NCBI GenBank assembly: GCA_026826555.1
Contig: JAKSZT010020895.1
Location: 2,136,341-2,200,340 of the forward strand
Direction of reading: 5' to 3'
DNA: 64,000 nucleotides
From: Tolypeutes matacus
Lineage: Eukaryota; Chordata; Mammalia; Cingulata; Chlamyphoridae
The position numbers were made by a program, and so were the translations under genes. How positions within the stretch are numbered: position 1 is the first letter of the stretch; every line of letters starts with the position of its first letter. The notes beneath the pieces were generated by a model, which saw nothing but the letters and a program-made list of their open reading frames with translations, was not told the DNA's origin and made no database searches. Of the stretch, positions 14,325 through 28,500 are shown one piece after another.

Positions 14325-15535
14325 TCTTTTTTTAATATAATAAACTTTATTTTTAAAGAGGTTTTAGAAAAGTTATATCAAATGTATGGGGGATTCTATT
14401 ATATCCCACTCCCTTTCCCTCTCACATTTTCCCCTATTAATAACTTATTACAATTGTGTGGTACATTTGTTAAAATTGATGATTAAGTATTGAAGCATTG
14501 TTGTAACAAAGGTCTATAGTTTACATTGTAGTTTACACTTAATTCCAGTGCCCTATATATGCCCTATGTTCCACCTCTTATTCCCCCCGCATTCCCCTCA
14601 GAACCTCTTGTAACCACTGTCTTTATGTAAATGTTATATGTTCTTCCATTACTACAATATTCATAGGCTTTCTTTGTCCATGGTTGCATTCTCCCCTTAT
14701 GTTTGTTTCCTCCTCTACCATGAGGATTTAGGGATGGTAATGCCTGTTCTGCCTCAGATTGAGAGTGGTTTAGATCTTATGGGGCAGATGAAAGGAACTG
14801 TTTTGCTGGTAGTTGTAAATACTCTCTGTTCTTTGAAATGGGTGTTGTCCATCATCATTTTGTTAGTTGTCCTGGGTTAATCTGATGAACTGGACAGTAT
14901 TTGCCAGCTGCAAGTCTTCTGATATTCAAAGATCAACCACCATATGAAAAGACTGAGGGAAGCGGCTGTGGCTCAATCAGTAGGGCTCCCGTTTACCATA
15001 TGGGAGGCCCTGGGTTCAGTTCCCGGGGCCTCCTGGTGAAGGCAAGCCTGCCCGCACGGCGTGGTTAGCTGACCCAGCGAGCACAAGCAGCAAGGGGGGG
15101 ATAAATGAATAAATAAATAAATAAATCTTAAAAAAAAAAAAAAAAGACTGAACGCTTACATGTCTGAGACATACATATAATTAAAGGTATAGTGCTAATT
15201 ATAGACTCAAATAAAATGGGTAGAAGAATTATGTATAGGTAAATTGTAAATGAGACTAACTCTTACATTGGGGAAATAGGTTGTCATGTATTTCAATGTA
15301 TGGCCCATCAAAAGCATGCTGATTTCAAGGGGCTGTGTGCCTTGCCTATAGTTTCCAGACAGCTCTAGAACGCTCAGGAGCATGAGTATTTGATGCTTTG
15401 TTCATAATAGCAGGTAGTGAGATTCTCCTGGGACATGCGTAACTATAATCTGGAATGACCTCCTGGTGCATTTTGAAATCTCTTAGCCATAAAATCCCTT
15501 TTGTATTTGATGTTTCCCTTCAAATTTCTCTGGCT
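14325..15535 (-). mobile_element. LINE-1 3' UTR fragment, minus strand
   Basis: Matches the distal module of the long L1 3' UTR seen at 22830-24480. Shared landmarks are ACATTTGTTAAAATTGATGA, CCCCTCAGAACCTCTTGTAA, ATGGGGCAGATGAAAGGAAC, GGGTGTTGTCCATCATCATT and CTCTTAGCCATAAAA. A SINE interrupts it at 14957-15141. Edges are approximate. Confidence 0.85.
14957..15141 (+). mobile_element. tRNA-derived SINE (armadillo DAS-III-like)
   Basis: The head is tRNA-like, with an A box near TGGCTCAATCAGT and a B box at GGGTTCAGTTCCC. A body follows (GCACGGCGTGGTTAGCTGAC, then CCAGCGAGCACAAGCAGC), then an (AAAT)n stretch and a poly(A) tail. The flanking duplication AAAAGACTGA lies at 14947-14956 and 15142-15151. 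It was inserted into an already resident L1 3' UTR and so is younger than that L1. Confidence 0.88.
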
Positions 15536-15559
15536 AGTAGCAAAAGGATAAATCAGAGA

Positions 15560-15918
15560 GCTGTGAAGCACAAGAATAATTTATCAACCCATTAATGGCA
15601 TTGGGGATAGAAAGGCCACATATCAGAACTGGAGAGTGGTCTTTAAGGTGAGAGGGACCCTTGGCTAACAAGATAGGAAACTGGAACGACATTCCTATAA
15701 CTGAATAGAACTGAATTCTGCCAGCAATCTGAATAATCCTGGAACTGATTCTTCCCCAGAATCTACAGGATAGAGCCCAGCCCCACTGGCACTGGAATAT
15801 CAGCTCACAAAAGAAACTAGTTAAGTCTTCTCAGAGAATTGTAAGATAATAAGTGGCTGTCAATTTAAGCCAATTAGTTTATGATAATTTGTTCTATAGC
15901 AATAGAAAACTAATGCAT
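15560..15918 (+). mobile_element. MLT1-like (MaLR) LTR fragment
   Basis: The 3' portion carries MLT1 landmarks: CTGGAACTGATTCTTCCCC, AGAATCTACAGGATAGAGCCC, GAATTGTAAGATAATAAGTG, then AATTTAAGCCAATTAGTTTA and AATAGAAAACTAATGCA at the terminus. The 5' edge is approximate because the text is diverged. Confidence 0.7.
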
Positions 15919-15920
15919 TA

Positions 15921-17582
15921 CAAAAATTGTGCCTTAAGCTTAAATTTCTGATTTATTATTAATATACCTGAGTTGTAGCAAAGAATATTTGGGTAGAAGT
16001 GATAGAAATTCTATCATAGTTTTTTAAAAAAACATCAGGTTTTTTTTCAGGAGAAATGAGTGATACACTTGGTCCTATGCAGTCTTGACATCAAACAAAA
16101 AAACAAAAACATAGAAAGTTAAAGTCAAGTTTATCAGTTACAATGTGCTGATGGGAAATATAACAGTCATTTGGCTTCAAAAATTTGGATGGCAGAAATG
16201 GAATAAAAATAACTGGAGCAGAAACTGAGTGATTTTAACAAAATAAATCTTAGTTATACTTAACATAAGTTAGAACTCTATATGACCAGAATCATCAAAA
16301 AAGCAAATAAATGAGTTTTAGTTTGCACATTTGCTGAATTCACTGAAATTATTCCTATAATTTTAGAGTTTCATTTGTTTTACAAACAGAAATTATTTAC
16401 ATTTTTTTGATATTTCATAATGAAAGAAAACCTTTGCTTGTTTATTTCTGAAAGAATTGTATTTAGTGATTATTTGTGATAGTGATATTATAGCATTCTG
16501 ATCTGTACCTATGGTCTTTCTTGAAAAAAAGATTGGATATGCATTTCTGTGTTGTTATGAATATATTTCTACTTGTCTTTATTTTAAAATATTTGCCAAA
16601 CTGAATATTATAACACTGTGTAACATTAAAAATGAAAAAGGACTGCTTAGCATTAGAATCAGACCATGTCCCGAAATACTAAAATAGCAACATATGTTGT
16701 TTGTATAAAGCCTTGTAATAATTTTTAAACTAACTTCCATTGTGCCCCATTGGCATTAGCTCTACTATTGTATCGTGCTGTATAATAAACAATCTTAGAC
16801 ATTTATCAATTGTTGATATAAATGTTAGTTCCTAAACACTTTTCATAGGTTTTAAATTTATAAAATTCAAATGTACCTGACATAACGTAAAATAAACACT
16901 AGAGTGAAAAGAAAAGAAATAAAAAAGATATACAAAGAGTGAATCAGAGACTATTAGCATTTTAGAATGACAAGGCATTTCTCTTTATAAACTGATATGG
17001 ACAAGTCACATACAAAATCTGATTGTTTTATATGCATTTCCACACCTCCGGAGAAACTGAATATATCCTCCCCATCTTCCAGCTTACTGCAGAAGAAAAA
17101 AAATATTTAAAGAAACCAGCCTAAATATATACTAGACTATGACTCCCTGAATCCTTTTCATAAAATCAGATTTTCCTTTCCCAGATCCTAAATGACATGA
17201 GGTCTCTAGGGAAGAGAGACAGACTAAATAACTGAAGATGAAGGACTAAAATAGGTGAACAAAGTACTTCAAGTGGGAGATATTAAGGGGATTCATGGAT
17301 ATTAAGGCCAAGGAATAGCATAGAAAGAACTGAAGAGGCAACTAATACCTTTCTGTGCAGCCCAATCTTTTTCCATTGAGTCATCACATTAAATTAGAGC
17401 TGCCCAAATTTAAGAGTCCAAAAATCATGGAAGCTTTCCTAAATGAGGGAGTGGACTTAGCCATCTGGTGTGGAAGAGGGAACACTCCTTGACAGGGTGG
17501 AACTGAAAAGAACCAGTTGGATAATTTTTTCAATGAACAGAGAGAATGTGTTCATACTTCCACTCTTAAACTAGTAATTAAC
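15921..17582. other. Intergenic DNA, nothing recognised
   Basis: AT-rich DNA without a recognisable gene, RNA or repeat family. Open frames are short. Confidence 0.45.
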
Positions 17583-17590
17583 ATCTTACA

Positions 17591-20500
17591 AGAATGACTT
17601 CCCAACTCACATTGAAATCTCTTAGCCATAAAAACTCATTTGTATTTAATATTTTCACTTTTTTGGTCAAGGTTTTTTTCCACATGCACCACTAGTTGGT
17701 GCTTGGTAACAATCCTTTGGTGCCAGGGAAGCTCATCCCCAGGGGTCATGTTCCATGCAGGGAGGAAGGTAGTGAGTTTATATGCTCAGTTTGGCTTAGA
17801 GAGAGGCCACATTTGAGCAATAAGGAGGGTTTTAGGAGTTAACTCAGGCAATATATACTACTAGGCTGTTTCAGTTTCACAAGAACAAGGTACATAATTA
17901 CCAACATCAATGTCAATGGTCTAGTGTTTTGGTCTGTCTTCCTTCACTAGGCACTGCCCATGAACTCTAGGGATTTTTAAAGAATGTAGCAGGACTTCCC
18001 AGGATGGGAATTCAATATTATTTTGGTTATTGTGTGGGTCTCCACCCACAAAAACCATACCCCATTACACCTTAAACATATTCATATGTCATAGAGGCAT
18101 GCTCCAGGTGTACCATTCCCCACACATCCCTCCATCACTGACACCCTGCCCCAGTGATCCTACCTTGCCACAGTTGTTACCTTTCTGTAATCCAAAAACA
18201 AAGTTAAAAAATAATAAAAATAAAATAATAAAATATGAAAAAAAATACATATAAATTTAATTTTTTTCATTGTTTCTTTCATCACCATAACATATGTTAT
18301 CTTTTTTTCACAGTTACAATATTTTCTGCATGGTTCCCAGAGTCTTATTTTTGTTGCTTTAATTTCAAAGAAGATTTATGTTACAGAAAAGTCATATAGA
18401 CAATATAGGGGATTCCCTTATACCTCATCCCCTCCCCTTCTCACATTTTCCTCTATTAATAATATGTTACATAAGTATGGTACATTTATTCTGATTGATG
18501 AATAAATATTAAATTACTGCTACTAACCATGGTCAGTGTTTTATATTATGGATTACATTTTGCTCTGAACACTTTTATAAATTTTCACAGAATTTATAAT
18601 GGCCTGTATCTATCATTGCAAGATCATGTAGAAAAATTCCAATTTCCTAATAATGTGCTATGTCCCATCTATTCTATTCTTTCCTCCCCCTTCTCTCAAA
18701 ACATGTGGTATCCACTAAGTTTCAATTTTTGAAGAATAAAGTTCATAGCTACGTGCACTGATATTGACAGCTGATATATTGGTCTGTTTTCTTTATTAGG
18801 CACTGCCTATGTTCTATAGAGATTCTTGCCCCTCTAATTGAGAAGATAGCAGGACTCCCCAGAATGGGAGGGAGTTTAATATTTTTTTGTTTATTGTGTG
18901 GGTCTCCACCCACTGAGATAACACACTATGACAAGACAAACATTTTCCATAGAAGCATGCCCCAGGTGTACCCTATCCCACATATCCCCCAACCACTGAT
19001 GCCCAGCACCAGTAAGCCTCACCTGCCATATTTGCCAAAAGAACATAACCACCATTGTAGTTTTAAATATAGACCTACAAATCCCCAAAGTTCTCCTGTT
19101 CCTTCTTCCAGCCCTCCAACCAAACCCTCTCACACTACTCCACCTCACATTTCAATACCATCAACCCCACTCACATCTATGCACCAAAAACACTGCTCAC
19201 ACACCTCTTTCCACTTTCTTGTAGGTTTTGTCCACATTGAGCATTGGCCCACCACACTATACTCCCTTTCTGTCTCTTGATAACATTTCTTCCAGACTCT
19301 ATCTCTGTGGGTCTGCTCAATTTGCTTGAGTCATATCAGTGAAGTCATGTAATATTTTTCTTCAGTGACTGGCCTACTTCACTCAACATTGTCTTCAAGA
19401 TACACCCAAGTTGTCCTGTGTATTAATACTTCATTCCTTCTTATAGCTGAGTAATATTATGTATATAGCACAATTTGCTTGCCCATTCATCTGCTGAGGG
19501 ATACTTGGGTTGCTTCCAACTTTTAGCAATGGTGAATAATGTCACAATGTCACAATGAACATTACTATGCATATATCTGCTCATGCCCCTGCTTTCAATA
19601 ATTCTGGGCATATGTCCAGCAGTGGGATTGCTTGTTCTAGAGATTACCCTTATACATGTCTAAGGAGGTTCTCATTGACTACCACAGTATACAGTTATTC
19701 AAGCTGGGGTTTCCCTGAGGACCCTACAGAAATATAGGCACTATAGGCAGGAAAGACATTCTTAGGAATTCAGCACCCTGTCAGTGGTCCTTACATTAGA
19801 ATTTATGTTACTCAGTGTAACAGAGTTAGACTGATTTATAATTTCCCTATACATGGCTCTTCTGCCCCTTTTATTTGAGCCTATGATTAGCACAATATTC
19901 ATTAACTATATGTCCCAGAGACTTAAATATTCTGTCTGTTCATACAACCATTCAGCCCTGAATCTCAGCAGAGTTGCAACAACTATTCTCCAGTTCATTG
20001 AACTCACCAAGGACAACTAACAAAAGGATGATAGACAATGTTCATTCCCCAAAATAGAGAATATCTATAACTACAAGCAGGACAGTTCCATTGATCTGCC
20101 CATGGGATCTAAGCCAACTCTGAATCAGAAACAAAGTGGGCATCACCATCCCCAAATCCTCAAGATTGAGGAAGGAACAAATATCAGGGGAAATGCAACT
20201 ATGGACTCAAGTAGACTTATGATTATTCTAGCAATGGAAGAACTTGTAACATTGACATATATGGCAGTGGTCGCCAGAGGTTTTGAAGGGAGGGAGAGGG
20301 AAGAATCTGTGTAACAAGGGGCATTTTTAGGACATTGGAATTATTCTACATTGCATTGCAAAGATGGAATCAGACCCATTATACATTTTGTCAAAACTTA
20401 TACAAATGTGTGTTGCAAAGGGAAAATTATTATGTAAAGTATTGCCCATGATTAGTAGCAGTGCTTCAGTATGTGTCCATCAATTAACAAATGTACTACT

Positions 20501-20628
20501 AATGAAATATATTAATGGGGAAAGTGTAGGAGAGGGTGGGTTAGGGCATATGGGAAGGCCCCTGTATTTTCAATATATCATTTATGTGATCTAAATTTTC
20601 TTTATATATAAAATTTAATTTAAAAAAT
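17591..20628 (+). mobile_element. 5'-inverted (twin-primed) LINE-1
   Basis: From 17591 to about 19700 the DNA is antisense L1. It first shows the proximal 3' UTR in two related modules (for example GTGTGGGTCTCCACCCAC at 17,900-18,050 and again near 18,900), then antisense ORF2 C-terminus (about 19370-19700). From about 19705 to 20628 the strand flips and the distal 3' UTR runs in sense (CATCACCATCCCCAAATCCT, then TTCTAGCAATGGAAGAACTT), ending in an AT-rich 3' end. The two arms are consecutive parts of one 3' UTR. An 8-bp duplication ATCTTACA (17583-17590 and 20629-20636) brackets the whole, as expected for a single twin-priming insertion. Confidence 0.75.
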
Positions 20629-20636
20629 ATCTTACA

Positions 20637-21095
20637 GGTAGACATCCCCTCCTCACATGGAAAATAATATGTTTTAGAAATGAAGGTATAGTGTAAATTG
20701 GATTAATCACATTGATGTTTTAAATTTATCTAAAAAGACTATCATAGGGTTTTGGTCACAGTACAATTGTATCCATTTTGGGGAAAACATATATATTTAA
20801 GATGGGGCAAGAACTTCACAATAATTTTCTCAAAGCCAAGGGCTAGTGTAATTAAAAAAACAAATCTGAATGTGAAACATTCTATTTCTGTGTTGTATAA
20901 ACTTGGTAGAAAATAATCATTAAGATTTTGAAATATAATAGAAAACTCAATGGAAAAGAAACTGAATTTAGAAAACAAGTCAATGAATAAAACAGATGGA
21001 TAAAATTTTTTATTAGCTTACAAAATGTTTCCATGTTTTTTTCAGAGTGTGGGGCTGTTAACATTCTATGCAAACAAGCATTTTATGTTGCAATA
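20637..21095. other. Short intergenic stretch
   Basis: Nothing recognised between the inverted L1 and the minus-strand ERVL LTR. Confidence 0.4.
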
Positions 21096-21675
21096 TGTAT
21101 TAGTAAGCCAAAGGGGTTATGATGCAAAATACCAGAAATTGCTTGGTTTTCATAAAGAGTATTTATTTGCTTTAGAAGCTTACAGTTACCAGGCCATAAA
21201 GCATAATTTACTTCCCTCACCAAAGTCTATGTCCACATGTTGGAGCAAGACAGCTGCTGATGTTTGCCAGGGTACAGGCTTCTTGGGTTCCTCTCATCTT
21301 GAGGCTCCATTTCTATTCAGGCTCAGTGCCTCTGTTTTTCTCTGCAAGGTCAGCTGTAGACTATGAGGTTCTCTAGGCTTTGCTTTTCTCCACAAGGCCA
21401 GCTGTGAACTGCCAAGCAAATGGCTCTGTCTCTTTTCCCAGGGCCTTCTGTCCTTCCTCACAACCTAGCTCCTCTGTGTGCTTAATTCCCCAGGTTCCAA
21501 CATCAAAACTCCAATTCACTCCTCTGCTCTGTCATGTAGTTTTATATCTGAGTCCTACTGATGTGGCCCAATCAAAGCTCTAATCATAACTTATTCACAC
21601 CCAGAGGAACAGACCAGTTTACAAGCATAATCCAATATCTATTTTTGGAATTCATAACTATATCAAACTGCCACA
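21096..21675 (-). mobile_element. ERVL-type solo LTR, minus strand
   Basis: On the minus strand it runs from TGTGGCAGTTTGATATAGTT (ending at 21675) to ..TTACTAATACA (21096), giving a TG...CA LTR. Internal landmarks match the LTRs at 12031 and 52375: TATGAATTCCAAAA, GTAAACTGGTCTGTTCCTCT, a TATAAAA box and 'GTCTACAGCTGACCTTG'-like text. The flanking 5-mers CAATA and CCATA differ at one base and could be a decayed target duplication. No internal sequence adjoins, so it is a solo LTR. Confidence 0.78.
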
Positions 21676-22829
21676 CCATATTTTTAATGGGATTGTGCCT
21701 GAACTAGCAGCTGACCTGAGAAATTACTCCACATATTAACCAGGGATCTAAATTTAGGTCTCCTCCACCTGAACATAAAAGCAGGTAATTAAGATATCCT
21801 CCCTGGACATCTGAATGAAACCAACAGGCCAGATAAAGGAGAGAAAAAACTGGATTATATATGAAAGGAAAATTTGTGTCATAGCAACCCAAAGCCATGT
21901 ATTAGCAGAAATTTTGAGAGAACATAAAGACACAAAAATAATTTTAAAAAGACATACAGAAAAATTTTAAAGGTTAAAGTAAAGAAGATGGATCACATAC
22001 AAGCTCAGAGAGTAACAGAGATAACAATAACTTCTCCCCAGTATCCGGAGCTACAGATGACTGTCTAGTTTCTCCCCAAGTCCATCAGAGTCTTTATGAT
22101 TAACTTGATATTATAAGAATAACATCATAAACTCTGTTTTAATCACTAAATAAGCCTGATTACACACTAGTGCCTTATTTACTACCTCTCAAATATCTGT
22201 TGTAATTTATTGTGAAGTAAAGCAGTTAAAAGTAGCCCACCATTCTTTTATGACAAGGAACACATGGGAGATGAATATTTACCAGCAAGTTTGTACAGAG
22301 CTATAAAATAAGTCATAGACAGAAAAACAATGCTATGTTTCTTGGTGTGAAACGTAAGTTGAGAACCTTTAGAAACTGACTCAGATATTAATAGATGGCC
22401 ACCAAGCTTTGTAAGATGAGTATAGCCAATTACATGGCCTTAATTTGCAAGTTTTGGGCTAGAATTGAATTGTTAAGGGAAACAGAGAAGATTTATGTAA
22501 TCTAAATATTTTTTTTTAATTTAAAATAATAAAAAATAACAAAAACAAACCCATAAAAGTGAGCTCATACGAGTGTCAGTAATAAGGGCCACTTCTGTCT
22601 TTATTACTGGTGTCCCTCTTCCTTTTCCTTTCTTTTATTCACATTCCCTTGATAGTCTCCATTTGTTTCTTCTCTTCTCATATTTCCAGTCTTTTGTTTT
22701 ATTTTTTCATGTTTCATTTTTTCATCTTTTTAATTCTTATTCCTTTTGATTTTCTATGATTTTCAGTTTTATTAATTACTTTTTCCAGGCTCTTTTATTT
22801 TTCGTTTTTGATATTTTTTTATATTGTTA
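21676..22829. other. Intergenic DNA, T-rich towards its end
   Basis: No gene recognised. From about 22620 to 22830 the plus strand becomes T/C-rich. A 3' flanking duplication of the L1 that follows is not evident, partly because the tail region is diverged. Confidence 0.4.
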
Positions 22830-25564
22830 CTTTTAAAAAGATTTATTTAGATCACATAAATATTACATCAAAAATATAGGGGATACCCATATACCCTACC
22901 ACCTCCGCCTCCTACACTTTCACCCATTAACAACATCCTTCATTAGTGTGGTACATTTGTTACAATTGATGAACACATATCGAAGCACTGTTACCAACCA
23001 TGGTCTATAGTTTTCATTATAGTTTAAACTTTGTCCCACACAATTTTATAGGTTTTAGCAAAATGTATACTGGCCTGTATCCATGATTACCATGTCATGC
23101 AGGACAATTTCAGTGTCCCCAAAATGCCCCATGTTACACCAATTCTTCATTCTCCCTCCCTTCAGAACCTCTGGTGGCCACTACCTTCATTTCTTCAATT
23201 GTTAGAGTAATAAGCCTACTTTAATCCATAGTTGAATTCCCTCCTTATGTTTGCTTATTCCTCCTTCTTGAGGTTTTTCGGATGATGATGCCCACTCTGT
23301 TTCTGATTGAGATGGAGCTTAGATTCCATGGGGCAGGTGGATGGAACTATCTTACTTACAGTTCTACATACTCTCTGTTTTTTGGGGATGGGTGTTGTCT
23401 ATAATCATCGTTTTCTCAGTTGTCCCTGGTGAGTCCAATAACTTGATAGTAGGTATTGCAACTCTGCTAAGACTCAGGGTTCAATAGGCATATGAAAAGA
23501 GAGAAGATGTAAGTCTCTGAGACTTATATTTAATGAATATAGTACCAATTAGACATTCAGATAAAAAGAGTAGAAGAGCCATGTAGGAAATTTATGAATG
23601 AGTCTAACTCGGTTGCAGTGGGGAGGATATACTCCAATGTAAGACACACTGAGAGGGTGCTAAATTCCTGAGATTGTCTGCCCCTGCATATAGTGTCTGA
23701 ATATCTGTAGACCCTCAAAACCCCCACTGTTCAAGGCACTGTTTTCTGTGGCAGTCAATGAGATCTGGCTGAGACATGCATAAGCATAAGCTCTGGAATG
23801 ACCTCCCAAATCACCTTGAAACTTCTTAGCCATAAAACCTTATTTGTATTCAGTATTTTCCCCTTTTGATCAGGGTCTTTTCCCAAATGCAGCACTAGTT
23901 GGTGCTTGGTAATAATTCCTCAGTGCCAGGGAGGTTCATCCTGAGAAGTCATGTCCCATGCAAGAGGGAAGGTAGTGCATTTTTATTCTGAGTTTGGCTT
24001 AGATAGAGGCCACATTTTAGCAACAAGGAGGCTTTAAGGATATAACTCTTAGTCAATATAATAATAGATTAAATTTCAATTTCACAGGACCAAAGCTCAT
24101 AAGGACAACCAACAGTATCAAGGGCCTACCATAATGTTCTGTACTCCTCGACTAAGCACTGCCCTTGTAATTGGATGATATTTGTCCCTCTATTAGAGAA
24201 TGTAGCAGGAATTAATAGGATTGGAATTAAATATTCTTTCAGTTATTTTGTGGGTCTCCACCCACAGACATTGCCCATTAACACTTGATCATATACATAT
24301 GCCATAGAGGCATGCCCCAGGTGTACCCCTCCACACACATCCCCCCCATCTCCAACACCCTACACCAGTGATCCTTCCTTGTCACAATTGTGAGCCTTCT
24401 GTGATCCAAAACCACCCCCAAAACAAAGCCAAAAAGGAAACAATTAAAAATAATAAGAAAATAATATAATAATATTTAATAAAATACAAAAATACAAAAT
24501 AAAATAAATTTTTTCTTTTGTTCTTTCACACTGTAAGAGCTATAATTGTTTATGTACACTGATTTTTTTCCTGTGTTTTCCTTCAATGTCTTTTGTTTGT
24601 TTGTTTATTTATCCTCAAAGAATATTTAGGTTACAGAAAAAATCTCATAGAAAATATAGGGGATTCTTATATATACAACACCCTCCCTGCTCTCCCATTC
24701 CCCTATGAATAACATTTTACATGTTTATGGTAACTCTGTTACAATTGTTATACAAATATTGAAACATTGCTACCATGGTCAATGGTTTACATTTTGCTTT
24801 GTAAACAATTATAGGTTTTAATAAAATTTAAAATGGCTTGTATCCATCATTGCAAGATTATGCAGAATAATTCCAATGCCCTATATTCCATTTATTCTAT
24901 TTTCCCTCCCCCTGCCCTAGAACCTATGGTAACCACTAAGTTTCAATTTTTGAAGAATAAGTTTCATAGTTACATGCAATAATATGATGGCTTGACATAT
25001 TGGTCTCTTCTTTTATTAATCAATGCCTATGTTCTAGAGAGATTCTTATCTTTCTAATTAAGAATGTTGCAGAACTTCCCAGGATGGGAGTTTAATATCT
25101 TCTTGTTTATTGTGTGGGTCTCCATCCACTGAGATAAAACACTGTGAGAAAGTGAACACTATTATATTACATAGAAGCATTCCCCAGGTGCACCCTATCC
25201 CACATATTCCCCCACCCCTGATGCTCTGCTCTATTAACCCTCCCCTGCTATATTTGCCAAAAGAATATTCCCACAATAGTAGTTTTAACCACAGATCTAC
25301 AAATTCCCAGAGTTCACCTGTTCCTTTCTGCAGCCCTCCCCCCAGTTTGTGGACAGTCTACATAAACACCTTTATCCTACTGCCTCTCACATTCCAGCAT
25401 TAGAAAATGGAACCACTATCACCCCAATCAACTACACAACCTACTCCTTCCATCTTATCATAGGTTTGACCAATATTAAGCATCAGCTCAACATAATACT
25501 CCCTTTCTTTCTCTTGATAACCTATTTTACAAACTCTAGCTCTGTAAGTCTGCTCAACTTCCTT

Positions 25565-28500
25565 AAGTCATATCAGTGAAGTCTTGTAATATTTGCCCTG
25601 GAGTGACTGACTTACTTCACTCAGCATAAGGTCTTCAAGATTAATCCATAATGTTCCAAGTCTCAATACTGCATTCCTTCTTAAAAATGAGTAATATTCC
25701 ATTGTATGTATGTACCACAATTTGTTTCTCCATTCATCTGTTGATGGAAACATGGGTTGCTTCCAACTTTTGAAAATAGTGAATAATGCCATTATGAACA
25801 TTGGTGTGCATATATCTATCAGTGGCCTTCCTTTCAATTCTTCTGGGAATATACCCAGAATTGGGATTCCTGGATCATATGGCAGCTCTATAGTTAGCTT
25901 CCTGAGGAACTGCCAAACTGTCCTCCACATTTCCACCAGCACTGGTTAAGTGTTCCCTTCTCTCCACATACTTTCCAACACTTGTAGTTCCCTTTTCAAA
26001 AATAACCTCTTGTCTAGTGGGTATAAGATGATATGTCATTGCCAATTTGATTTGCATTTTCCTAATAGCTAGTGATGTTGAGCATCTTTTCATGTGCTTT
26101 TTAGCCATTTTTATTTCTTCTTTGGAAAAGCATCTGTTCCAGTCGCTTGCCCATTTTTTAAAGTGGATCATTTTTCTTTAATTTTGAGGTATAGAATTTC
26201 TATATATATGCTGAATATTAAGACTTTATCAGATAAATGTTTTCAAATATTTTCTCCCATTGAGTAGGTTATCTTTTCAATTTCTTGGCAAACTCCTTTG
26301 ATGTACAAAAACTTTTAATTTTGAGGAAATCCAATTTATCTATTTTCTTTTTCCTTGCTTGTGCTTTGGGTGTAAAATTTATCAAAACATTTCCTACTAA
26401 AAGATCTCATAGATGCTTCCTTACATTATCTTCTAGGAGCTTTATGGTCCTGGCTTTTATATTTAGATCTTTGATCCATCTTCCATTAATTTTTTATAGG
26501 GCATGAGATGGTGATACTCTCAAATTCTTTTGGATATGGATATCCCATTCTCACAGCACCATTTATTGAAGAAGTCATTCTGTCCTCATTGAGTGGGCTT
26601 TATAGCCTTTTTGAAAAACCAGTTGACTATATATGTGAAGAACTATATTAGAACTCTCCTTTCTGTTCCATTAGTATGTTGATCCTTGTGCCAATACCAT
26701 GTAGTTTTGAACAGTGTGGCTTTATAGTATGCTTTAAAGTCAAGTAGTGTGATTTCTCCTGTTTTAGTTTTCCATTTTCAATATGTTTTTGGCCTCTAGC
26801 CCTTCCAAATAAATTTCATAATTAGCTTTTCTAATTCAGTAAAAAGTGCTGTGGTAATTTTATTGGGATTGTGTAAAATCTGTAAATCAATTTGAGCAGG
26901 ACAGACATCTTAATGATATTTAGTCTTCCAATCAATTAATATAGCATATTCTTCCACTTGTTTAGGTCTTCTTTAATTTCCTTTAACAATATTGTGTACT
27001 TTTCTGTGTACAAGTCCTTTAAATCATCAGTTAAGTTTATCCAAGGTATTTGATTCTTTTAGTTGCAATTGTATATAAAATTCTTTTCTCTTGATTTCGT
27101 CTCAGATTGCTCATAATTGTTGAACAGAAATGCTACTAATTTTGGCATGTTAATCTTATATCCTGCTACTTTACTGAACTCTTTTATCAGCTCTAGAACT
27201 TTGTTGTAGATTTCTCAGGGCTTTCTACATATAGAATCATGTCATCTGCAAATAGTGAAATTTTTACTTCTTCCTTTCCAATTTGGATGCATTTTATTTC
27301 ATTTTTCCTTCTTAAGTGCTTGAGCAAGTACTTCTAACAAAATGTTAAATAAGAACAGTGAGAGTGAACATCCTTGTTTTGTTACAAATCATAGAGAGAA
27401 AGCCTTCAGCATTTCACCTTTGAATGTGATATTACCTGTGGATTTTTTATGTATACCCTTTATCTTGTTGAGGAAGTTTATTTCTATTCCTATCTTTTGA
27501 ATGTTTTTATCAAATAAGAATGCTGTATTTTGTCAAATGTTTTTTTCTTCAATGGAAATGATCCTGTGAATGTTTTCTTTTGATCTGTTAATGTGGTGTG
27601 TTTCAATGACTGATTTTCTTATGTTCAACCATCCTTGCATACCAGGGATTAAACCTTTTGGTCATGGTGTACAATTCATTTGATGTGTTGTTGAATATGA
27701 TTAGCAAGTATTTTGTTCAGGATCTTAATATCCAGATTCATTAGAGAAATTGATCTGTAGTTTTCTTTTCTTACAGAATCTTAATATGACTTTGGTATTA
27801 AGGTGACATTGGCATGAAAGAATGAGTTAGGAAATGTCTCCCCCACTTCTATATTTGGAGGATTTTAAGCAGGATTCATGTTCTTTCTGGAATGATTGCT
27901 AGCATTCACCTGTCAAGCCATCTGGCCCTGGGCTCATCTTAGTTGGGAGGTTTTGGATGATTGATTCAATGTGGTTACTTGTAATTTGCCTATTGATTTC
28001 ATCAGTTTATTCTTTTGTCAATGTAGGCTGCTTGTTTGTTTCTAGAATTTTGTCCATTTCATCTGTCATTCATCTTGTTGGCATACAAGTTTTCAAAATA
28101 TCCTCTTATGATACTCTTTATTTCTGTGGGATCTATGGTGGTATCTCCTCCTCATTTTTTATTTTAGACATTTGCATCTTCTTACTGTTTTTCTTTCTTA
28201 TTCTAGCTAACAGATAACTGATAGACAATGTCAATTTTATTGATCTTCTCAAAGAACTAGTTTTTGGTTTTGTTAAAAATTTCTAGTGTTTTTTATATTG
28301 TTCTTTTTATTTAATTCTTCTCTAATCTTTATTTCCATCTTTCTGCTTGCTTTGGGATTACTTTGTTGTTCTTTTTCTAGTTCTTCCAGGTGTGCAGTTT
28401 TGCCTTTGGTTTAGCTCTTTCTTCTTTTCTAATATAGGCATTTGTGGCTATAAATTCCCTTACAACATCATTTTAACTGCATCCCATAGGTTTTCATATG

